Positions 1 to 8,863 of a stretch of 64,000 bases of DNA are shown here, piece by piece (the stretch's first letter is position 1; each line of letters starts with the position of its first letter). The position numbers and the translations under genes were made by a program. Under the pieces are notes generated by a model. It searched no databases, had not been told where the DNA came from, and saw only the letters and a list, made by a program, of their open reading frames with translations. The stretch spans positions 178,691 through 242,690 of the forward strand of contig NZ_JH636449.1 of assembly GCF_000255705.1 (NCBI RefSeq), given 5' to 3'. Origin of the DNA: Zavarzinella formosa DSM 19928 (GTDB lineage Bacteria; Planctomycetota; Planctomycetia; Gemmatales; Gemmataceae).

Positions 1-2
1 CC

Positions 3-1796
3 GAACTCCATGAAAAGTTGGGGGAAGGCGAAGAGGCCCGAAAGGTGCTGGAACGGGTCGGCCCCGAAGCCCCGCCGGAGGTGTACGCCTCCTCCCGGCT
101 CATGCTGGCCAAGTATTTTATCGCCGAGGAGAACTGGGCGCAGGCGGCGGTTTATTTGGAACAAGTCCGGGACATGAAGGGGGCAACCGACCCTCAACGG
201 GGCCAGGCCCTCTCGCAGTTGGTCGAGGCCTATACCCGCCTGAACCAGTCGGACAAAGCCAATGACCGCGCGAAAGAGTCTGAAAAATTCAGCGGCGGAT
301 ATGGAAAGCTCGTCGGCCTGAAACAAGCCGAAGTACAGATCAACGATGAGACCATCCCGCGGGAACAGGTCGTCGCCAGCCTCGAAAAATCCATGAGCGT
401 CGTCACCAATGTGGCTGATTATCCGAGCGACATGGTTCCCATCGCCGAGGCCCGGCGAACTTGCGAAGAGGTGATTCGCAAGACTCGGGCCGCCAACGAA
501 TTCGCCCTAGCGGACCGGGCCAACAAGGCATACGCCCGCATCGCCGAGAACGGCAAACATCATCGGATCGCTGCCGAACTGAACGAAACATGGGGCGAAG
601 AGGCCGCCAAAGACCCCGCCCGGCTGGAGGAATCCCGCCAGCATTTCCGGCAGGCCGCCGAGGCCTGCGCCGAATTGGCGAAACTCGAAAAAAACGCCCC
701 GGAACGTGGCGACTGGCTCCGCAAAGCCGCCACGTTCCATGTGAAGGGGGAGGACCGCACCAAGGCCCTGGCCGTGTTGAGCGACCTGGTTTCCCGCATC
801 TCTGATTACCCCGAAGACCGCACGGGGCAGGCATGGGCTGAGATGGGCGAAATCTATCTGAAGGCCGGGGACAAGGAACAGGCCAAGCTCGCGTATCAAA
901 ACGCCTCCGGCCGGGCCGGGCCGGCGAGGCCGCTCTCACGGGTGCGGCATGCCGTGCTGTCATGGGAAACATCGCCGAACAAGGAAGGGGACACGGTTAT
1001 CCCGCTGCTGGAGGAGGCGCTTGAGCAACCCGATTTGCCGTCGAAACACAAAGACGCCCACGAAGAAGCCTTGTACGCCCTCGGGGAATGTCTGCTGATC
1101 CGGCAAGACTGGGCCAAGGCCGAAGCCCGGCTCCGCGCCGCGCTGGAGCTTTATCCCGACAGTCCCCGTGCGATTAGCGGCCGACTGCAGTTTGGCCAAT
1201 GCTTCCGGGCCCAAGCCCATGCGGAAGGCCGCAAAGTGGCCGCCGACCAAGCCGCCTTGGAGAAGATCAAAGCCGAAAGAATTTCGCGGCGCCAACCATC
1301 GTATCAGGTGGATGAGCAGCTGAAGCTGGAAGACCGCATTCAGGCCACCACGCAACGCTTTTATGAACGGTTGAGGCTGGCGTCCGATTCCGTCTGCCAG
1401 GCCGAGGAAAAACTGCTAAAAGCTCCGATGGCCGAACCGGAATTGCTCAGGCGAGCCTCGTTTTACGCGGCCGATTGTGCGACATGGCTGGGCGATTTCG
1501 AGGATGCCGCCGGCCGCTATGAGCGGATGGCGGAACGTTACAAGAACCGGGCCGAGCAACTGGAAGCCCTGCGGGATTTGCACCGCTGCTGCTGTTTTGG
1601 CACGGATGCCGCCCGCGAGAAAAAAGACGCCGCCGGGGCAAAACGATGGATCATCCGCACCAAACTGGCGTATGAGAACCTCGCCAAATCGCTTGCCCAA
1701 ATTCCCGAAAGCGAGTTGAACGGATCAACGGACGCCCGCAAACGCAGTTATTGGGAAAAGTGGCTGGAACAAAACGCGGCCAGGAAGAACGATTGA
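3..1796 (+). CDS. TPR-repeat protein, 5' end outside window
   Basis: The reading frame is open from base 3, so the true start lies upstream of the window; the first in-frame start-like codon (TTG at 18) has no convincing ribosome binding site. About 597 residues are visible. The protein is alpha-helical and rich in Ala, Glu, Arg and Lys, with repeated 34-residue-like units of TPR type, for example around residues 100-125 (AEARLRAALELYPDSPRA region near nucleotides 1120-1180) and near the start (ARKVLERVGPEAP). TPR arrays are protein-protein scaffolds; large TPR proteins of this kind are common in planctomycetes and often envelope associated. A hairpin follows 40 bases after the stop. The specific partner is unknown. 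The next gene starts 281 bases downstream, so the two may not be co-transcribed. Confidence 0.75.
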   Translation, partial: ELHEKLGEGEEARKVLERVGPEAPPEVYASSRLMLAKYFIAEENWAQAAVYLEQVRDMKGATDPQRGQALSQLVEAYTRLNQSDKANDRAKESEKFSGGYGKLVGLKQAEVQINDETIPREQVVASLEKSMSVVTNVADYPSDMVPIAEARRTCEEVIRKTRAANEFALADRANKAYARIAENGKHHRIAAELNETWGEEAAKDPARLEESRQHFRQAAEACAELAKLEKNAPERGDWLRKAATFHVKGEDRTKALAVLSDLVSRISDYPEDRTGQAWAEMGEIYLKAGDKEQAKLAYQNASGRAGPARPLSRVRHAVLSWETSPNKEGDTVIPLLEEALEQPDLPSKHKDAHEEALYALGECLLIRQDWAKAEARLRAALELYPDSPRAISGRLQFGQCFRAQAHAEGRKVAADQAALEKIKAERISRRQPSYQVDEQLKLEDRIQATTQRFYERLRLASDSVCQAEEKLLKAPMAEPELLRRASFYAADCATWLGDFEDAAGRYERMAERYKNRAEQLEALRDLHRCCCFGTDAAREKKDAAGAKRWIIRTKLAYENLAKSLAQIPESELNGSTDARKRSYWEKWLEQNAARKND

Positions 1797-1836
1797 GAAG
1801 CAGAGACGGTGTCACCGTCGTCATGCGGCCGGCCAT

Positions 1837-1865
1837 CGAGGCAAACAGCAGGGCTGTTTGCCTCG
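1837..1865. terminator. 13-bp perfect hairpin after the TPR gene
   Basis: Arms 1837-1849 and 1853-1865 are perfectly complementary with a 3-base loop. It lies 40 bases after the stop codon at 1796. There is no U-run after the stem, so it is a terminator-like structure rather than a textbook intrinsic terminator. A smaller perfect 6-bp inverted repeat (1806-1818) sits between it and the stop codon. Confidence 0.5.
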
Positions 1866-2077
1866 AGTCATTCACCAAGTTCACATCGGCTTTCATTTTC
1901 ACCCACTCTTTGACGATGTCGCCATGTCATGGGAAATACAATTCAATCTCCCCAAGCCTGATCCGCAATGTGGCGAATAAAATGGGCATGGCCGGGAGGT
2001 GATTCGCCAGATTCCGGAAAATTTCGCGGGGTTGGCTGGCGTCCAACTGAGACCGCACATGAGGGAGTCGGCCGCCG

Positions 2078-3757
2078 ATGAACCGGATCGCTTGTCTGGC
2101 CTTCCTCGCCTTCGGTTGCCTTGTCAACAATCTGCATGGTCATCCTTCCATGCCGAATCAGGCCATCAGCGCGCCGACCATCGCCCAGCTTTTCGTGACA
2201 GACAGTGAAGTAAGGTTGCAATTGGAGATCGGCAAAGCCGACCTGCCGGTGTTCGCGGATCTGACGACCGACGGCGTCAAAGAAAATCCAACCGTTGCCC
2301 AACTTCGCTTCTTCAGCCGGGGTTGGGCAATCGAAGCCGACGAGGAAACACTTCGCGGCAAGGTGGTGATCGTTGAATCGCGACACCGAGTGAAGCGGGA
2401 ACCTGTCACTGGGGAACCGTTGCCGCCGGACGGGACGGGGGAGCCGGTTATTTTTGTGGAGGTTCGCTACCCGCTTTCACGAAAGCCCGCCAACATTTTC
2501 ATGAAGCCACCGAAGGCCGACGACGGGGCGACGGCAACCATCGGCCTGGTTGTCTGGCATCGGGCCATTCCGGTGTGCGATTTCGATTACCTCAAACTCC
2601 CGACGGGCTTTCGGCTCGATTGGGAAGACCCGTGGAAATCCCGCTTTCGCGGTTTGCGGTTCCAACGCTATTGGAACTTTCCGGTGTGGATGAACTTCAC
2701 CGTGGAGCCAAGAGCCGTGCGGATGGAGGTGTCCGCCCGGCCCGGCGTTGCCCCGTGGGCCGCCGCCAAGCCCGAAACGCTCATGTCGCAATTCTCACTG
2801 ACAATCGACGGCAAGGCGGTCACTCCAACCGCCGAACCCATGAAGACGCTGCAACAAAAACTTGGCCGCATTGAGGAGACGGCGAACCCGGCCGGAATCC
2901 CGCCGGAGACCGCCTTTCGCCGGTATGGTTTTGTCGTCCCTGTCGCCTCACGCCCGGCAGCGGTGACCTTGAAAGCCCCCTTTATCAACGGGAAGTTGAA
3001 AGAGGTTCCCGTGTGGGTGAATGCCGGGGACAATCCGCAATTGCTGACGTCGGCCGAGAATGTGCTGGAGTGGGGCAATCCATCGGGGAAACTTGATGCG
3101 TTGATTCTGACGGCCACGCCTCCGCCGTCCCCGCCGAAGCCGGATCGAGCGTGGCTGTTTCCAAGTCTTCTTGCCATTTTGGCTATTAGTCATTTGTGGA
3201 TCGGCCCTGGCCGCCCGCCGTTTCGATCCAAGCAACGGCGTCTGTTCGCCCGGCTGGCATTGGCGGCGGTTGTCACAATCATGGCCATATGGGTGCTCGG
3301 AGGAAGATGGTTTCCCAAGCCAACCATTTCTCCTGTGCCGGACGATCAAGGAGGCCGGCAACTCGTTCATCGACTGCTGGCCGACTCGTACCTCGCCTTT
3401 GATTGCCGGGACGAAGAGGATGTGTACGACACGCTGGCCGAGACAATCTCCGGGCCGTTGTTGCGGGAAACATATCTGGGCATCCGTCGGATGCTCGAAT
3501 CGCCCGGCGAACTGGGAAAGGCCCGTGTGCGGAACGTAGATGTGCGATCCGCGATCTTGGCCCCGCTGCCGGACGGTCCCGGTTATTCGGCCCGTGTCAC
3601 TTGGATCATCGAAGTGGCCATCACCCATCTCGGACACACCCACAATCGGCTGACCCAATTGGATGGAGAAATGAGCATACGCCCCCGCCAAGGCCGTTGG
3701 ACGATTGCCTCGCTGACTGTCCTCGACCAACGCCCGGCCACGGAGCCAGCCAAGTGA
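2078..3757 (+). CDS. Exported/membrane protein of an ABC-transporter operon, unknown function
   Basis: A 559-residue protein. A signal peptide is visible at residues 1-22, then a large extracytoplasmic beta-rich region (about 25-345), a Pro-rich linker, two predicted membrane helices (about 358-375 and 388-407) and a C-terminal soluble domain of about 140 residues. The last part (VTWIIEV..LGHTHNRLTQ..GEMSI, then RWTIASLTVLD) has an NTF2-like appearance, which is inference. The stop codon overlaps the GTG start of the ABC ATPase, and that gene overlaps the permease, so the three form one translationally coupled unit. It may be an accessory subunit that meets the permease on the outer face of the membrane. 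I do not recognise a named family. Confidence 0.75.
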   Translation: MNRIACLAFLAFGCLVNNLHGHPSMPNQAISAPTIAQLFVTDSEVRLQLEIGKADLPVFADLTTDGVKENPTVAQLRFFSRGWAIEADEETLRGKVVIVESRHRVKREPVTGEPLPPDGTGEPVIFVEVRYPLSRKPANIFMKPPKADDGATATIGLVVWHRAIPVCDFDYLKLPTGFRLDWEDPWKSRFRGLRFQRYWNFPVWMNFTVEPRAVRMEVSARPGVAPWAAAKPETLMSQFSLTIDGKAVTPTAEPMKTLQQKLGRIEETANPAGIPPETAFRRYGFVVPVASRPAAVTLKAPFINGKLKEVPVWVNAGDNPQLLTSAENVLEWGNPSGKLDALILTATPPPSPPKPDRAWLFPSLLAILAISHLWIGPGRPPFRSKQRRLFARLALAAVVTIMAIWVLGGRWFPKPTISPVPDDQGGRQLVHRLLADSYLAFDCRDEEDVYDTLAETISGPLLRETYLGIRRMLESPGELGKARVRNVDVRSAILAPLPDGPGYSARVTWIIEVAITHLGHTHNRLTQLDGEMSIRPRQGRWTIASLTVLDQRPATEPAK

Positions 3758-4428
3758 TTGCCGTCAATGGCTTGCGTTTCCGCTATCCGCACGGGGGCTT
3801 TTCCCTGAGCATTGACGACCTTCAAGTCGCCGCCGGGGAACGGCTGGCGATCATCGGCCCCAGCGGTTCGGGGAAGACCACCCTGCTCCTGCTCATCGCC
3901 GGCATCCTTCGGCCGCAAACGGGAACATTGCGGGTCAACGGGATCGAACCCAGCAAACTTTCGGATGCCGCATCGAGGGCCAACCGTCTTCACAAGATCG
4001 GCATGGTGTTTCAAGATTTCGGCTTGTTCGATTACCTGAACGCAACGGAAAACATCCTTCTGCCCTACCGCGTCGGAACCGGCATGACGCTTGACCAAAC
4101 GGTGCGGGAACGGGCCGCCTCACTGGCCGCAAAAATGGGCATTGCGGAACATCTTCGCCGCCCGGTGACGGCGCTTTCCCAAGGAGAGAAACAACGGGTG
4201 GCCGTCTGCCGGGCGTTAATCACCCGGCCGCCGTTGTTGCTCGCGGACGAACCGACCGGAAATCTCGACCCGGCCACCAAAACCTTCGTTTTGGATGCGA
4301 TGCTGGAAGCGGCGAAAGAGGCTGGCTCAACGGTGGTGACGGTCACGCACGATCACGGCTTGCTTGGCCGGTTCGACCAGGTCGTGGATTTCATGGACTT
4401 CGTGAAGCCCGCGGAGGTCCGGACATGA
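3754..4428 (+). CDS. ABC transporter ATP-binding protein, LolD/MacB-like
   Basis: A 224-residue ATPase of the LolD/MacB/FtsE class. Visible motifs are Walker A GPSGSGKTT (35-43), Q-loop Q87, signature LSQGE (141-145), Walker B LLLADEP (161-167), D-loop NLD (170-172) and switch His199. The GTG start at 3754 overlaps the upstream TGA by 4 bases; translation further upstream would read through the preceding gene and gives no ABC similarity. The gene ends in an ATGA overlap with the permease gene. The family drives mechanotransmission across the inner membrane, usually for lipoprotein release, macrolide/peptide efflux or cell-wall hydrolase control; the substrate here cannot be told. Confidence 0.92.
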   Translation: MIAVNGLRFRYPHGGFSLSIDDLQVAAGERLAIIGPSGSGKTTLLLLIAGILRPQTGTLRVNGIEPSKLSDAASRANRLHKIGMVFQDFGLFDYLNATENILLPYRVGTGMTLDQTVRERAASLAAKMGIAEHLRRPVTALSQGEKQRVAVCRALITRPPLLLADEPTGNLDPATKTFVLDAMLEAAKEAGSTVVTVTHDHGLLGRFDQVVDFMDFVKPAEVRT

Positions 4429-5567
4429 TTTCCATTCTTCGTCTGGCGTGGTTTTATTTGCGGTTTCACCCGTGGAAAACCGGCTTGCAAGTGACGGCCG
4501 TGATGCTCGTGCTGGCGGTTCCCGGCATCCTTTGGACGCTCGCCCGGCAGGGGGAACATCACCTGACGGAGCGGGCCGCGAAAACCCCGCTTTTGATCGG
4601 CTCGCGGGGAAGCCCGCTGGAACTCACGCTGAACTCGCTGTACTTCCGTTCTGATCCCCTGCCGCCGATGAAGTTTGGCGAAGTGAAACGAATCGAAGAA
4701 TCGGGATTGGGTGATCCGATCCCGCTCTATGTCCGCTTCAAGAGCCAGCGAGATCCCGTCGTCGGCACGGCCCCGGAATATTTCCCTTTTCGCGGTCTCC
4801 GTCTCAAAGAAGGCGACGGTTTGGGTCGGCTCGGAGATTGCGTGGCCGGTTCGCGGGTGGCCGCGAGACGGGGCATCAAGACGGGCGATTTTGTCGTTTC
4901 CAGCCCGGAACAAGCCTTCGACGTGGCGGGGGTCATGCCCTTGCGAATGCGCGTCACCGGCGTGCTGGCCGAATCCGGGACGCCGGATGATGACGCGATT
5001 TTCACCAGCCTGCGCACCACATGGGTGATCGCGGGAATCGGTCACGGCCACGAGAACCCGGACATGGAACATGCCGTGCCGGGGGCAACGCCGACATACA
5101 TGGAAGTGACGGACGCGAACGTGAACACATTCCACTTCCACGGAAACCGCGATGATTTCCCGGTTTCCGCGTTGATTGTCATGCCGGGCGACGAAAAATC
5201 GGCGACCCGGCTGATCGGTCGATACCAATCCCCGGAAAACCCGCTGCAAATCGTCGAACCGGATCGCGTGATGTCCGGCCTGCTCGACACCGTGGTGACC
5301 ATCCGGGCCTTCGCCCTAGCCGCCCTCGCCTTGGTCGGGCTGGCGACCGTGCTATTGCTCGGCGTGTTGCAAGCTTTGTCGTTTCGGATTCGCCGCCGGG
5401 AAATCGAAATCCTCCATCAACTCGGCGCCTCGCGCTGGCGGGTGAGGATGCTCCTCGCCTCCGATGCGGCGGGGGTGTTTTTTCTCGGCGCGTTGCTGGC
5501 CGCAGGATTGACACTCCTGGCATCCGGATTTGGTCCGGCGACGATTCGGGGATTGATGAGCCGATGA
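4425..5567 (+). CDS. ABC transporter permease, FtsX/MacB-like
   Basis: A 380-residue membrane protein that starts in a 4-base ATGA overlap with the ATPase gene. It has an N-terminal membrane helix (about 22-40), a large periplasmic domain (about 45-285) and a C-terminal FtsX-type block with helices near 291-315 and 342-368. Between them is the conserved cytoplasmic coupling segment (RRREIEILHQLGASRWRVR), which is diagnostic for the family. The C-terminus is short (GLMSR), so the last helix of the usual 1+3 topology looks abbreviated. The protein should pair with the LolD-like ATPase and perhaps with the exported protein encoded first in the operon. Confidence 0.88.
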   Translation: MISILRLAWFYLRFHPWKTGLQVTAVMLVLAVPGILWTLARQGEHHLTERAAKTPLLIGSRGSPLELTLNSLYFRSDPLPPMKFGEVKRIEESGLGDPIPLYVRFKSQRDPVVGTAPEYFPFRGLRLKEGDGLGRLGDCVAGSRVAARRGIKTGDFVVSSPEQAFDVAGVMPLRMRVTGVLAESGTPDDDAIFTSLRTTWVIAGIGHGHENPDMEHAVPGATPTYMEVTDANVNTFHFHGNRDDFPVSALIVMPGDEKSATRLIGRYQSPENPLQIVEPDRVMSGLLDTVVTIRAFALAALALVGLATVLLLGVLQALSFRIRRREIEILHQLGASRWRVRMLLASDAAGVFFLGALLAAGLTLLASGFGPATIRGLMSR

Positions 5568-5602
5568 AAACTCTTCGAGTCATTCGCTGTCTTTTCATCG
5601 GC
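5560..5602. terminator. Hairpin overlapping the stop codon of the ABC operon
   Basis: Arms 5560-5570 and 5592-5602 are perfectly complementary over 11 bp; the permease stop codon (5565-5567) lies inside the left arm. A nested 4-bp stem (5570-5573 with 5577-5580) sits in the loop. The structure separates the ABC operon from the ThuA-like gene. Confidence 0.5.
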
Positions 5603-5648
5603 CCGCCACCCATATCCTAAACCCGTCACCTTCTCCCGAGGTCTCTCT

Positions 5649-6518
5649 ATGTTCCGACAATTGTTTTTCGCCACAACACTGCTGCTGTTCCCCCTCCTCG
5701 GTCAAGCCGCCGAACCGGCGTTTCCCGTGGAGGAACTTCCCAAGGATGCGAAGGCCGTCAAGGTCGTGCTGATCGCGGGGACGAACTTTTACAAGACGGG
5801 CGAGCATGATTACATCGCCGCTGTCCGCGTGCTGGCTGATTTGTTGAAGCAATCGGGCGTGGCCCCGGTAATCGCCCTCGACTGGCCGAAAAAGCCGGAA
5901 ACATTGGCGGGGGCGAAAGCCATCCTCTTCCTCTCGGACGGAGCCGAGAAACATGCCTTGTTGAAGGATAACCGGCTGGCCGAGATCACCAAACTTGCCG
6001 AATCGGGCACTGGCTTGGTGTTCCTGCATCAGACGCTGGACTTCCCGAAGGATTTCCTTGATCGCGGCAGAACCCTCACCGGTGGCGTGTGGGAAAAGGG
6101 GATCTCTCAGCGGGCGCATTGGGTGACGACATTCGACACGTTCACCAATCATCCGATCACCCAAGGAGTCACCCCCTTCAAGATCGACGATGGCTGGCTG
6201 TACAAACTGACGTTTGGGGCGGAACGCAAGAACCTGACACCGCTGCTGAAAACCGTCTCCCCGAAAACGCCGGCGAAGGGTGAACTCGGAGACGACGCTA
6301 TTGTGGGCTGGGCCTTCGAGCGGCCGACGGGCGGGAAAACATTTTCCTTCACCGGCGCCCACCTGCATGCGAGTTTCGCCGAGGAGGGGTATCGCCGCTT
6401 TCTCGTCAACGGCATCCTGTGGAGCGCCGGTGTGGCCATTCCGAAAGAGGGGGCGCCGGTGAAACTGGAACCGGCCGAACTACCGAAATACCTGACACCG
6501 GCTCCGGCCAAGAAATAA
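5649..6518 (+). CDS. ThuA-like domain secreted protein
   Basis: A 289-residue protein with an Ala-containing signal peptide (cleavage near QAAEPAF, about residue 21) and a ThuA-like fold. Landmarks are the first strand KVVLIAGTNFYKTGEHDY (residues 38-55), the central SGTGLVFLHQTLDF segment (about 120-133), NHPITQGV and the late FSFTGAHLHASF strand, all typical of ThuA-like glutamine-amidotransferase-like proteins. ThuA-type proteins are linked to carbohydrate (trehalose/keto-sugar) metabolism, and planctomycetes carry many secreted copies. The gene has its own short leader (5603-5648) with a GAGGTCTCT stretch before the ATG. Catalytic activity is unproven for this group. Confidence 0.8.
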   Translation: MFRQLFFATTLLLFPLLGQAAEPAFPVEELPKDAKAVKVVLIAGTNFYKTGEHDYIAAVRVLADLLKQSGVAPVIALDWPKKPETLAGAKAILFLSDGAEKHALLKDNRLAEITKLAESGTGLVFLHQTLDFPKDFLDRGRTLTGGVWEKGISQRAHWVTTFDTFTNHPITQGVTPFKIDDGWLYKLTFGAERKNLTPLLKTVSPKTPAKGELGDDAIVGWAFERPTGGKTFSFTGAHLHASFAEEGYRRFLVNGILWSAGVAIPKEGAPVKLEPAELPKYLTPAPAKK

Positions 6519-6590
6519 CACACCGGGAACCGTCGGACAGTCTCATGCGTCTCATCGGATGACACATCTTCCGAGTTCAGGAGACTTCCG

Positions 6591-7865
6591 ATGAGATTGC
6601 TGGCCTCTCTTTTCGGCCTCGGCTTGCTCGCCACTGTTTCGCTGGCCCAAGAGGGCAAAAAGGAATCCAATGTCCCCGTCCCGCCGACGGATGCCGAGCG
6701 GTTGCGGGGAACATGGATCATCGAGTCCGTCCGAGTGAACGGCCGGGACGAAATCGCGGAGAACCACAGTTGGGTGGATTTGTCGTTTACATTTGAGGAC
6801 AACAACTTCCGATTTCAGCTTTTCCCCGGCCGGGGCGGCACATTCCAGTTGAAGGCCGACACCACGCCGAAACAAATTAATTTCCAACTTCCCAAGATCA
6901 AATCAGAGGACGGCAAATCCCCCGGCTTCGTCCGGGCCATTTACAAATTTGACGGCGACCGCCTCCGCATGACCCTCGGCGTCACCAACGAGGAAGATCG
7001 GCCCGCCACTTTTGAGCCAACCGACACCGGCCCTCCCTTTATCTTCGTGAAACTTCGCCGACCCGATCTAGCCGACACGGACGGGGTCATCGGGGAGGAA
7101 TATCGCCGTCTGGAGGGAAACTGGGTGCTGGTCGCCACGGAAACCAATGGCCAGCGTACCACCGTCACAGAGGAATTTCGCCTCAAGGTGCAACGCAATC
7201 ACCTGACACTGACGAACGGCGACAAGCCCGTGTGGAAGGCTGACATGAAACTAAACATCACCACCTCCCCCCGGCACGCGGACCTGACCATCACGGAATC
7301 GGCCGGCGACCATCGCGTAAGCGACACACTTCACGGCCTCTATTCCATCGAACGCGGCCTATGGAGACTTTGCCTGCCGAACCGGGCCGACGACCCCCGG
7401 CCGACGAACTACGAGACGGACAAACCTGGCGAAAGCGGCCTCGTGATGTTCTTCAACCTGGAGGGGCAGGATGTTGACCTTCCCCCCGGCACCCGACACG
7501 CGATTGGCAAATCCGTCGGCCTGCCCGGCCCCGCGTCCAAATTGCGAGGTCTGCGGTTGGAACGAGTGAAGGCTCTGCGGGCGGCTGCCGATCTGGCGAT
7601 GAATCGTTACGAAAGCGGCCAACTTCGTCTGACCGAAATGATCGCGTTGGAAGAGTCTGTTTATCTGGCCGAACGGGAATTGAAGACGGCGGCCGAAGAT
7701 CGCATCGAATTGCTCGACGCCCGCATTCGGCGACTCAAATTGCACGAGAAGCACTTGGAGGCGCTGGTCGAGGCCGGAAAGGCTCCGATGCAGGACAACG
7801 CCTTGATGAAGGCCACCCGTCTGGCCGCCCAAATCGAAAAAGAGCAACTGTCGGCCGGGAAGTAA
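6591..7865 (+). CDS. TIGR03067-like two-domain secreted protein with C-terminal coiled coil
   Basis: A 424-residue protein with a signal peptide (residues 1-19, SLAQ before cleavage). Two tandem lipocalin-like units follow: the first opens with LRGTWIIESVRVNGRDEIA (about 38-56), the second with LEGNWVLVATETNGQR (about 171-186). Each has the G-x-W opening and the calycin-like strand pattern of the TIGR03067 family, which is expanded in planctomycetes. The last 110 residues (about 315-424) are charged and helical and predicted to form a coiled coil (LEESVYLAERELKTAAEDR). An AGGAG site precedes the ATG. The function of the family is unknown; the helical tail suggests oligomerisation or a partner. 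Confidence 0.7.
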   Translation: MRLLASLFGLGLLATVSLAQEGKKESNVPVPPTDAERLRGTWIIESVRVNGRDEIAENHSWVDLSFTFEDNNFRFQLFPGRGGTFQLKADTTPKQINFQLPKIKSEDGKSPGFVRAIYKFDGDRLRMTLGVTNEEDRPATFEPTDTGPPFIFVKLRRPDLADTDGVIGEEYRRLEGNWVLVATETNGQRTTVTEEFRLKVQRNHLTLTNGDKPVWKADMKLNITTSPRHADLTITESAGDHRVSDTLHGLYSIERGLWRLCLPNRADDPRPTNYETDKPGESGLVMFFNLEGQDVDLPPGTRHAIGKSVGLPGPASKLRGLRLERVKALRAAADLAMNRYESGQLRLTEMIALEESVYLAERELKTAAEDRIELLDARIRRLKLHEKHLEALVEAGKAPMQDNALMKATRLAAQIEKEQLSAGK

Positions 7866-7932
7866 ACGACGGGCCCGGAAAGCCCCCGGTCTTCCCTTGC
7901 GGGACGGTTGTCATCACGCTATCGTCACGTCG

Positions 7933-8610
7933 ATGAACCTGATCGTTCCTGAAATCCTGACCGAAGGTCGCGGCCTGTCAATGGCCGTGATCGGCACGGC
8001 CATTGCCGTGGGGCTGGCGCTCTGGCTGTTTGGCTGGCGCGGCCATCGTTTTTGGATTGTCGTCGGCGTCACCGTCACCGGCGGGTTGTACGGCCTCTCG
8101 GCGGGGCAAGCCACCGGCGTGAATATGATCGCCATGGGCATCATGCTGGCCCTCAGCGCCGGGTTGCTGGCCCTCGAACTCGCCCGTGTGTTTGCCTTCC
8201 TCGCGGCGGGAACAGTTGTCTGGCTGGCGGTTGGCGCTTTGTTCCCGCAAGGGAAGGAGTTGTGGCTGGTTTTCCTCGCCGGAGGGTTGGTTGGCATCCT
8301 GTTCTACCGCCTCTGGACAATGACCCTCACCAGTTTTTTGGGGACGATTGTCGCCACTCATGCGATACTGATTCTTCTCGGCGAGATCACGAAGTTCGAC
8401 AGCGTGGCCTTCGCCCGCGAACATCCGACCGGCTTGAACATCGGCATCGGCCTTGTCAGCGCGATGGGGCTGGCCATCCAGGGGGCGCAAGTTCGCTGGG
8501 CCAAGCCCGACCCGGAAGAAAAGCCGAAGGACGAGAAGAAAAAAGAGAAAGAGAAACTGCCGAAGGATGTGCAGGCGTTGAAGGATGCCTTTTCCAAACC
8601 GGCCAAATAA
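7933..8610 (+). CDS. Multi-spanning membrane protein, unknown
   Basis: The ATG at 7933 is preferred over the in-frame TTG at 7897, giving 225 residues. Six or seven hydrophobic helices fill residues 15-190 (for example AVIGTAIAVGLALWLFGW and LLALELARVFAFLAAGTVVW). The tail (about 190-225) is highly charged and cytoplasmic (EEKPKDEKKKEKEKLPKDV). Gly-rich helices resemble the DUF4203/TMEM198-type arrangement, but I am not sure. The gene is followed 12 bases later by a small single-span protein, so the two are probably co-expressed. Confidence 0.65.
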   Translation: MNLIVPEILTEGRGLSMAVIGTAIAVGLALWLFGWRGHRFWIVVGVTVTGGLYGLSAGQATGVNMIAMGIMLALSAGLLALELARVFAFLAAGTVVWLAVGALFPQGKELWLVFLAGGLVGILFYRLWTMTLTSFLGTIVATHAILILLGEITKFDSVAFAREHPTGLNIGIGLVSAMGLAIQGAQVRWAKPDPEEKPKDEKKKEKEKLPKDVQALKDAFSKPAK

Positions 8611-8622
8611 CGGACTCCTGCC

Positions 8623-8853
8623 ATGAACCGCCTTCTTCAATTGCTAATGCTCTGGATGGCCCTCGCCCTCCCGACAGTGGCGCTTGCCCAACAACCCCCC
8701 GCCGATGATGCAGTCACCCGCGGGACCAAGATCGACCCGAACGACCCGAAACCCGAGGCGGGCAAGGAAACGCCGGTCCTCGCGTATTTTCTCGCCCTCG
8801 TCGGTTCGGCCGGGGTGTTGTTCATCATCTGTTCACCCGGCCGCAAAAAGTAG
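8623..8853 (+). CDS. Small membrane protein (76 aa)
   Basis: A 76-residue protein with an N-terminal signal or anchor (residues 1-22, ending ALAQ), a short polar and Pro-rich middle (APADDAVT.. DPNDPKPEAG type) and a second hydrophobic segment (about 52-70, AYFLALVGSAGVLFIICS) followed by a positively charged PGRKK end. It starts 12 bases after the preceding membrane protein and ends 10 bases before the Nif3-family gene, consistent with a transcript covering all three. No family recognised. Confidence 0.6.
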   Translation: MNRLLQLLMLWMALALPTVALAQQPPADDAVTRGTKIDPNDPKPEAGKETPVLAYFLALVGSAGVLFIICSPGRKK

Positions 8854-8863
8854 TCTTCCCCTC

